Source: Actinomycetes bacterium (GTDB taxonomy: Bacteria > Actinomycetota > Coriobacteriia > Coriobacteriales > Eggerthellaceae). From it: 18,620 bases of DNA. Position numbers and translations under genes: made by a program. The stretch lies in NCBI GenBank assembly GCA_023403475.1, contig JAEYEL010000085.1, forward strand, positions 1 through 18,620, in the 5' to 3' direction. Shown here piece by piece: positions 13,906 through 18,620 of this stretch (the first letter of the stretch is position 1; each line of letters opens with the position of its first letter). Below the pieces are notes generated by a model, which was given only the letters and a program-made list of their open reading frames with translations, was not told the origin of the DNA and did no database searches.

Positions 13906-15201
13906 TCAGATGCAAAATGCGGCATAGAGAGGGACGATTTTCTTGTTGTCCTCGAAGCCGAAGTTTTTCGTAGAGAGTTTGATGGCATAAGCGGGTTTGT
14001 AGGTGTCCATATAAACCTTCAAGCTTTTGGCTTTGGTGTTATCGGCGGATTTGACCTCAATGGGAATGAGTTGTCCTTCACGCTGGATGATGAAATCAAT
14101 TTCAGCGCTACGCTCGGACTCCCAATAGTAGGTGTGGTAGCCGTTAATGGAAAGCTGCACATTGGCGTAGTTCTCTGCCATGCCGCCTTTGAAGTCGCTC
14201 AATTCCTCGACCATATAGAGAATGTCGTTGGCGGCTAAATCTTTCTTGGCGCAAAGCAATCCTAAGTCGGATACGTAAATTTTGAACGCATCAATATCAC
14301 GGTAGTTTTCAAGTGGCTTTTTGATTTGCTCCACCTTATAAACCCGTGACGTGATGCCGGACAAGCAAAGCCACTCAATCGCATTTTCGAATTCGGAAGC
14401 TCGTCCGCCTTTCTTAACCAGTTTATATTGGAAGCGGGTGTTCTTCTTTGAAAGCTGAACGGTAATGTTGTCGTAGACAAGTCTGGTTTTCTTGATTTCA
14501 TTCAAGTTGTTGTACTTGATCATGTCGTTGAGATAGCTTGCAAGTATCGTGTCTTGCGTATGGCGAACAAGGATATAATTCTTTGTTTCGGCAAATTGCA
14601 TCACGCACTCTGGCATACCGCCAACCACAAGGTATTGGCGATAGAGCCGCATCGCAGCGTCGTGCAAGGCGGACGGCAGCGGCGTATCGGTGTTAAAGCA
14701 CTTTTTTATCCGCTCTACTAAGTCATCCTCATGAAGAGCCAACATGAATTCTTCCATATCCATAGGATAAAGCGTTTTCATGTCGACTTTTCCAACGGGG
14801 AAGGAGAATTTGGCTCTGTTGACTGCGACGCCGAGTAAGCTGCTTGCGACAATGACGTGGTAATCCGGCGCATCCTCGCAAAAGTACTTGAGCGAAGTCA
14901 GCGCCCTTTCGCAAAGCTGCACCTCGTCGAATACTATCAACGTTTTTTCCTTTACGATGGTTTGACCTGCGATGTGGGATAGAATCGGTATCAGATAATC
15001 GGGGCTGATGCTTTCCTCAAAGGTTTCGTTCAGCTTTGGATTGGTCTCGAAGTTGAAGTATGCTACGTTTTCGTAGTGGGTGCGCCCGAATTCCAGAACG
15101 GAATAGGTCTTTCCGACCTGTCTTGCGCCTTGCAAAATAAGGGGCTTGCGGTGCTCGTCTTCTTTCCACGCTTCCAAGAAGCTTGAAACCTTCCTATACA
15201 T
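13906..15201 (-). CDS. AAA_14/DUF4143-type P-loop ATPase
   Basis: A 431-residue protein of the family with an AAA_14 N-terminal ATPase and DUF4143 C-terminal domain. Walker A is GARQVGKT (25-32); Walker B is LIVFDEVQ around D92-E93. YLVVGGMPE and SDLGLLCAK are family landmarks. Near the end AEID (D369) and IPIEVKS (E382, K384) form a PD-(D/E)XK-like pair. The ATG at 15201 is chosen because AAGGAGG lies 7 bases upstream; the TTG at 15207 is too close. Codon use is visibly more AT-rich than in neighbouring genes, which points to recent transfer. It sits between an SNF2 stub and a molybdoenzyme stub. The cellular role of this widespread family is not established. Confidence 0.9.
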   Translation of the reverse strand: MYRKVSSFLEAWKEDEHRKPLILQGARQVGKTYSVLEFGRTHYENVAYFNFETNPKLNETFEESISPDYLIPILSHIAGQTIVKEKTLIVFDEVQLCERALTSLKYFCEDAPDYHVIVASSLLGVAVNRAKFSFPVGKVDMKTLYPMDMEEFMLALHEDDLVERIKKCFNTDTPLPSALHDAAMRLYRQYLVVGGMPECVMQFAETKNYILVRHTQDTILASYLNDMIKYNNLNEIKKTRLVYDNITVQLSKKNTRFQYKLVKKGGRASEFENAIEWLCLSGITSRVYKVEQIKKPLENYRDIDAFKIYVSDLGLLCAKKDLAANDILYMVEELSDFKGGMAENYANVQLSINGYHTYYWESERSAEIDFIIQREGQLIPIEVKSADNTKAKSLKVYMDTYKPAYAIKLSTKNFGFEDNKKIVPLYAAFCI

Positions 15202-15270
15202 AATCAATCCTCCTTACAGGGCGTTAAACATAGTTTGGCAGATATTCATGTAAAAATCAACAAATTTTTT

Positions 15271-15288
15271 ATTAGTTTCGACACTAAT
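15271..15288. promoter_or_regulatory. 18-bp near-perfect palindrome upstream of the DUF4143-type gene
   Basis: ATTAGTTTCGACACTAAT has 6-bp perfect arms (15271-15276 and 15283-15288) and a central TCGA, with one mismatched pair. It lies 69 bp before the ATPase start in an AT-rich promoter-like stretch, as an operator would. Confidence 0.5.
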
Positions 15289-15330
15289 CAACATGATTAT
15301 TTTTATGAGTCTCGCAAAATTCGACATGAA

Positions 15331-15540
15331 TCGCGCGGCATCAAGGACGGGGATTTGTGCCGCGTCTACAGCGATCGCAATGAGGTGGTCATGGCGGCGT
15401 ACGTGACGAGCCGCATGATGCCTAGCACCGCAGCCGTCCATCACGGCGCGTGGTTCCAGACCAATGGCGAAGAGGCCGAAATGAACAAGTTCGGCTTGGG
15501 CGTGCCCGACCCGTCCCCTTGCGCGTCTTGCGAGCCGCCT
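15331..15540 (+). pseudogene. Molybdopterin oxidoreductase C-terminal remnant
   Basis: SRGIKDGDLCRVYSDRNEVV followed by AYVTSRMMPSTAAVHHGAWF is the molydop_binding C-terminal domain typical of DMSO-reductase-family enzymes (GI-x-DGD-x-V-x-V ... HGAW). Nothing upstream supplies the remaining 700 or so residues. The sequence before 15331 belongs to the AT-rich promoter of the divergent ATPase. It is a 3' stub; the exact end is unclear. It shows that another molybdoenzyme gene once stood here. Confidence 0.7.
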
Positions 15541-15571
15541 TATCGAGCAACCTTTTTGAAAGGGGATATTG

Positions 15572-15790
15572 ATGGGAAGTATGGGCGTTATTGGCATTGT
15601 TATCGGTCTCATTATTTTCGCCATCGCGTCCATGAATGGCTGGAACGTTCTGGTTACCTCCCTTATCACGGCTGCGATCATCGCGCTTACCAACGGCATG
15701 GGCGTTGCTGCTGCGCTGGTTGGCGGCGATAAATCGTACGTTACGGGCATGGGCGAGGGGTATCTGCCCACGGGCGGCAGTGCCGAGGTT
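15572..15790 (+). pseudogene. GntP-like permease, N-terminal remnant
   Basis: The ATG at 15572 follows AAAGGGG at 15558-15564 and starts a protein with two hydrophobic segments: MGVIGIVIGLIIFAIASMNG and LVTSLITAAIIALTNGMGV. The pattern, including the GW step and the NGM-x-x-x-x-AL turn, matches the first 60 residues of GntP-type gluconate/organic-acid permeases. Similarity stops near 15760-15790, where the IS256-type fragment begins on the other strand; an intact family member has about 440 residues. Together with the stub just upstream it suggests a lost molybdoenzyme-plus-transporter operon. Confidence 0.55.
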
Positions 15791-15796
15791 GAAACG

Positions 15797-16018
15797 GCTG
15801 CCGCTGCGCAGCTTCGGTATCCTCATCGTGATGTCGCCCACGCACGTCGCTAGGTTGCGCTCGCGGTAGCCGTTGCGGCTGTTGGCGCCGCTGGAGCAAA
15901 GCTGGTCGGCCTCGGCGTCCATGATGACGTTCACGACGTCCTCGGCGAGCGACCTGACCAGCTCGCGCAGGTTGATCGACCCGTCCTCGACCCTCGGCAT
16001 CGCGGCCTGCCCGGGCAT
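15797..16018 (-). mobile_element. IS256-type transposase, N-terminal remnant
   Basis: From the ATG at 16018, about 74 residues match the start of IS256-family transposases: NLRELVRSLAEDVVNVIMDA, then SRNGYRERNLATCVGDITM and IPKLRSGS. The normal continuation (FFP... and the DDE catalytic core) is missing, replaced by unrelated sequence in the GntP remnant. It cannot be active. Terminal inverted repeats were not identified. Confidence 0.75.
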
Positions 16019-16157
16019 GCTTTCTGCTAGACTCTCTATTGCGGTCTTCGTCCTTTCTTCGAACCTGTTATGTCGCGATTCCGGATTCTAGGGCGAAGGC
16101 CGTCTTCCTCTTGAAACTCCTTAAATTGCTTGCTTGCGTCAACTTTCCCGACGCGAT

Positions 16158-16578
16158 CATGAGGTTCGTTGGCCGCCAAAGAGAACCTTGCCGCCCTGAG
16201 CCGAGCCATTGCGAACTTCGAGCAGGAGGGCGCGGATGCCCTGGCAGATGAAACCATCCCCCTTTTCCCTTCATTCGAGGCTGCTTTCGCGCGGGTGTTC
16301 CGGCTGGCTCGAAGCCGTCGCCTCGTGTTCGTTATCGACGAGTTCCCCAATTTGGCGAAAAGCGATTCTTCCGTGTCGTCGCTTCGCCGGCATGCCATCG
16401 ACCATCGAGAGGAAAACTGCCGCCTGTTCCTTGTGCTGTGCGGCTCGTCCATGAGCTTCATGGAGCATCAGGTGCTCGGTTACAAAAGCCCTCTGTACGG
16501 TCGCCGGACGGCTCAGATAAAAGTCGAGCCGTTCGACATCTGCCAGGCATCGCTGCTGCTTGCGGACGCGTCGCCGGA
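16158..16578 (+). pseudogene. Second, deleted copy of the ATPase_2/DUF234-type gene
   Basis: ATGAGGTTCGTTGGCCGC at 16158 matches the start of the intact gene at 10408 (MRFVGR). It then jumps to the part encoding AKENLAALSRAIANFEQ, and continues in close agreement through Walker B (VFVIDEFP), CGSSMSFMEHQVLGYKSPLY and DICQASLLLADASP. The missing segment corresponds to about 155 bp of the intact gene and contains Walker A (GRRRVGKT). The deletion also shifts the frame, and the fragment ends at a transposase fusion near 16578. None of the tandem-repeat promoter of the intact copy is present upstream. Confidence 0.85.
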
Positions 16579-17579
16579 TATGGATACAGCAAAAAACGCA
16601 GACCCAACCCCGTTGTGCAGATGGGGCTCATGATCGACACTGACGGCATCCTCATAGCCTACGATCTGTTCAAAGGAAACACGAACGCCTGCTTGACCAC
16701 GATGCCCGTAATGCGTGTATCCTCTATCTGCAAAAGGGCTGGCAGGACCATCGTCATCGCCGACAAGGGGCTCGACACCTCGGACAATATCGCAGCCTGC
16801 ATACTGGGAGGCAACGGATACGCCTTCTCCAAGTCGTACGCAAGGAGGGCGCGTCTCTTAAAGATTGGGTTACGACATTCGCGACGGTTTCAAGGTGAGA
16901 ACCAAACCCGCAGGTAAAACCATCACCATTCGCGACAGAGAGGGCGAAGCTATTGAAACCGAAAGCGTCCCCGTGCGCCTCGCTGCCTTCTGGTGCAAAG
17001 ACTACGATGCGCGCGCCAAATGCGAGCGCGAGCGCGCTTTGCAAAAAGCGGAGAAAATGGTGCCGACGCGTGTAATCTACGAGCTATGGTGCCGGGCGCT
17101 ATGTGCGCGAGCGCGTCGTTGACGGTGGCACGGGCTAGCTTATCAAAAGCGTCATTGAGCTAGATGCCGACGTGATCGAGAGAGACCCGATTCGATAGCT
17201 ACTGCTGCCTGGTCACAAGCGAGCAGGGCAAAACGGCCGAAGAGATTATCGACATCTACAGGGGGCTTTGGCAAATAGAGGAGAGCTTTCGTGTGACGAG
17301 GAGCGACTTGCAAGGCGCGCCCGTATATGCAAGAACCGGCGCTCATATAAGGGCGCACTTCCTCATCTGCTTCGTCGTTCTAACCGTTCTTCGTCTTGCT
17401 CAGCTTGACATCGATCGCAAATACTCGGTTGGTCGCATTGCCCAAGCGATAACAAATCTTAAGGGAACCCACATTAAGGAAACTGGTATTCATTCAGCTA
17501 TCGAGACGAAGCGACTGACGCTATAGGGCGTGCGGCCGCCATAGATTTGACTAGGGAGTTCCTCGCGAAAAAAGATTAG
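16579..17579 (+). mobile_element. IS1634-type transposase remnant, frameshifted
   Basis: Successive frames carry GYSKKRRPNPVVQMGLMIDT, VIADKGLDTSDNIAACILGG, GYDIRDGFKVRTKPAGKTI, LAAFWCKDYDARAK, CLVTSEQGKTAEEIIDIYRG, LWQIEESFRVTRSDL and AIDLTREFLAKKD, the order found in IS1634/IS4-like DDE transposases. At least four frameshifts or stops break the gene. The N-terminal third is missing and position 16579 is joined directly to the ATPase remnant. The last readable frame stops at 17579. No terminal repeats were recognised. Confidence 0.8.
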
Positions 17580-17666
17580 CTGCGAAAGATTTGCTCACCA
17601 CATCTTGGCACGCAAGAAAGGCGGTCGTATCGGCAAACCAGAGTAACAATATGACCGCTTACAATC

Positions 17667-17721
17667 AGTGTCGCGGCAGTGTTGCAAAAGCGCTGCGAGA
17701 GTGCTGCGAAAGTGTTACGGT
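17667..17721. repeat. Five degenerate 11-bp tandem repeats
   Basis: AGTGTCGCGGC, AGTGTTGCAAA, AGCGCTGCGAG, AGTGCTGCGAA and AGTGTTACGGT follow one another without gaps. The common core is AGTGNTGCGNN. The period equals about one helical turn, so all copies face the same side of the DNA. The array lies about 240 bp before the molybdoenzyme start. Confidence 0.6.
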
Positions 17722-17767
17722 AGGCATCCTCTAACCTCATTATGGCTATGCACCATCAGGCAAAACG

Positions 17768-17833
17768 CGCTTCAATCATGATCTAACCACGCTTCAGCCA
17801 TGCTCTAACCACATTCTAGCCATATTATCCGCA
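17768..17833. repeat. Three degenerate 22-bp tandem repeats
   Basis: Units at 17768-17789, 17790-17811 and 17812-17833 share CGCTTCAnnCATGNTCTAACCA; the third is the most diverged. A related CATCCTCTAACCTCA occurs at 17725-17739. Units abut, so this is not a CRISPR array. The 22-bp period is twice the 11-bp period of the block just upstream. Confidence 0.5.
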
Positions 17834-17879
17834 TCTTGCTTTTAACCTGCTGCTGACGATGCGCGGGGTGCTTCTTCTG

Positions 17880-17904
17880 GCCACAATAGACGCCGTGGCT
17901 TTTT
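17880..17904 (+). terminator. Weak stem-loop with T5 tract
   Basis: GCCAC (17880-17884) pairs with GTGGC (17895-17899) across a 10-base loop and is followed by TTTTT. The stem is short. It could be an attenuator in the leader of the gene at 17959 or a weak terminator. Confidence 0.25.
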
Positions 17905-17958
17905 CGTCACAGGGAAAGGTAGTTCTTAAGAGACGAGAGAAAAGAAGGAGGAGGGATT

Positions 17959-18620
17959 ATGAAGTCGATCAACATGAGTCGAAGAAGCTTGCTCAAAGCG
18001 CTCGGCGCCGCAGGCGCCTTGCAAGTGGCAGGTGTCGGCATCGCGAGCCAGCCGCACAAGGCGTTGGCCGACGATGCCGATTTCGCAGCGCCGAAGACCG
18101 GGCACGGGCAGCCCGTCGAGGCGTCGGTCGATCCCAAAACCGGAAAGGTGACGGTGAACGAAGACGTCATCATCCGCTACAGCGCGTGTTTGGGGTGCTA
18201 TTCATCCTGCGGCAACCGCCTGAAGCTCAACCGAGAGGCCGACACGCTCTACTCGGTGGGCGGAAACCCCTACAACCCGGCGTGCGCCAACCCGTATCTG
18301 CCGTTCGACGCGCCGCTAGAAGACGCGTACCGTTCCATGAGCTACGCGAACGGCGCAGGCAACGTCACGCGCGGTACGGTGTGCGGCCGCGGACAGGCCG
18401 CGCAGGACGGCTACGCTCAGCCCGACCGCATTACCATGCCGCTCAAGCGCGCAGGCAAACGCGGCGAGGGCAAATGGAAGCCCATAAGCTGGGACCAGCT
18501 CATCAAAGAAGTAACCGAAGGCGGCAAGCTTTTCGCCGAGATCGGCGAAGACCAGGAAGTCGAAGGCTTCCTGAGCCTGCACGATACCGAAACGCCCATA
18601 GACGCCGAGCAGCCCAAGCT
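17959..18620 (+). CDS. Tat-exported molybdopterin oxidoreductase, tetrathionate-reductase-A-like (5' part)
   Basis: The first 220 residues are present; the gene runs off the right edge. The N-terminus has a twin-arginine signal SRRSLLKALGAAG with likely cleavage after ALA (35-37), so the enzyme acts outside the membrane. C77-x2-C80-x3-C84 and C142 (TVCGRG) form the [4Fe-4S] site. GNPYNP and GKRGEGKWKPISWDQLIKEV, then EGGKLF and DTETPIDAEQPK, closely follow the start of tetrathionate reductase TtrA. AAGGAGGAGGG at 17944-17954 lies just before the ATG. Other members of this branch act on different respiratory acceptors, so the substrate is not fixed. Expect ferredoxin-type and membrane-anchor subunits downstream. 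Confidence 0.88.
   Translation, partial: MKSINMSRRSLLKALGAAGALQVAGVGIASQPHKALADDADFAAPKTGHGQPVEASVDPKTGKVTVNEDVIIRYSACLGCYSSCGNRLKLNREADTLYSVGGNPYNPACANPYLPFDAPLEDAYRSMSYANGAGNVTRGTVCGRGQAAQDGYAQPDRITMPLKRAGKRGEGKWKPISWDQLIKEVTEGGKLFAEIGEDQEVEGFLSLHDTETPIDAEQPK

Larger units (their letters stand above)
17580..17958. other. Intergenic region upstream of the TtrA-like gene
   Basis: This 379-bp stretch holds no convincing gene. It contains two tandem-repeat blocks (17667-17721 and 17768-17833), a further CTCTAACC copy near 17729, and a small stem-loop with T-tract at 17880-17904. It therefore looks like a regulatory region for the exported molybdoenzyme. Confidence 0.5.

Noticed and set aside
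13367..13915. A continuous 182-codon minus-strand frame as an intact gene
   Set aside because: Only its middle carries SNF2 helicase motifs. The upstream homologous part is in another frame with a stop, and the end runs into the lipoprotein gene.
10408..15201. A multi-gene defence island
   Set aside because: The two ATPases are separated by a lipoprotein gene and stubs and lie on opposite strands. No known defence operon partner is present, so only a tentative note on the solitary ATPases is kept.
15235..15732. A 165-codon plus-strand frame as an intact gene
   Set aside because: Its first 30 codons are the AT-rich promoter of the divergent ATPase, its middle is a molybdoenzyme stub, and its end is out of frame with the GntP-like start.
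17768..17833. CRISPR array
   Set aside because: The 22-bp units are contiguous, with no unique spacers between them, and no cas genes are in the window.

Overview
The window looks like a chromosomal segment of an anaerobic gut or rumen actinobacterium of the Eggerthellaceae (Gordonibacter / Eggerthella / Adlercreutzia type). Reasons: moderately GC-rich coding, strong GGAGG-type ribosome sites, two different molybdopterin oxidoreductases in under 19 kb, small cysteine-rich electron carriers, and small zinc-ribbon proteins beside the molybdoenzymes. This placement is inference; there is no rRNA or tRNA to confirm it.

Region 1 (1-7982) is a metabolic locus. A divergent small zinc-ribbon gene runs off the left edge. 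A plus-strand cluster follows: a 787-residue cytoplasmic molybdopterin (bis-MGD) oxidoreductase, an overlapping 112-residue two-cluster ferredoxin subunit, an 86-residue Cys-rich protein with an HNH-like zinc-finger pattern, two tandem paralogous MFS permeases, a 93-residue zinc-ribbon protein, and a divergent trigger-factor-like chaperone. The make-up (no Tat signal, ferredoxin partner, co-encoded MFS importers) resembles the cytoplasmic class of catechol dehydroxylases known from gut Eggerthellaceae. The likely logic is: import a small, perhaps aromatic, substrate by MFS, reduce it in the cytoplasm through the ferredoxin subunit, and fold or mature the enzyme with a dedicated chaperone. The substrate is unknown. 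A convergent 570-residue PucR/CdaR-type regulator (8089-9801) is the obvious candidate controller.

Region 2 (10017-15201) is accessory. It has an ABC-ATPase stub, a complete ATPase_2/DUF234-type ATPase with a repeat-rich promoter, a beta-helix-like lipoprotein, an SNF2 helicase stub, and a complete AAA_14/DUF4143-type ATPase. The two solitary ATPases share a layout (P-loop ATPase plus a C-terminal PD-(D/E)XK-like motif), each has a palindrome just upstream, and each sits beside truncated genes.

Region 3 (15331-17579) is a graveyard: a molybdoenzyme C-terminal stub, a GntP-like permease N-terminus, an IS256-type transposase N-terminus, a second ATPase_2 copy that has lost its Walker A segment by a short-repeat deletion, and a frameshifted IS1634-type transposase fused directly to it.

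Region 4 (17580-18620) has an intergenic segment with two helical-phase tandem repeats, then the start of a Tat-exported, tetrathionate-reductase-A-like molybdoenzyme that runs off the right edge.
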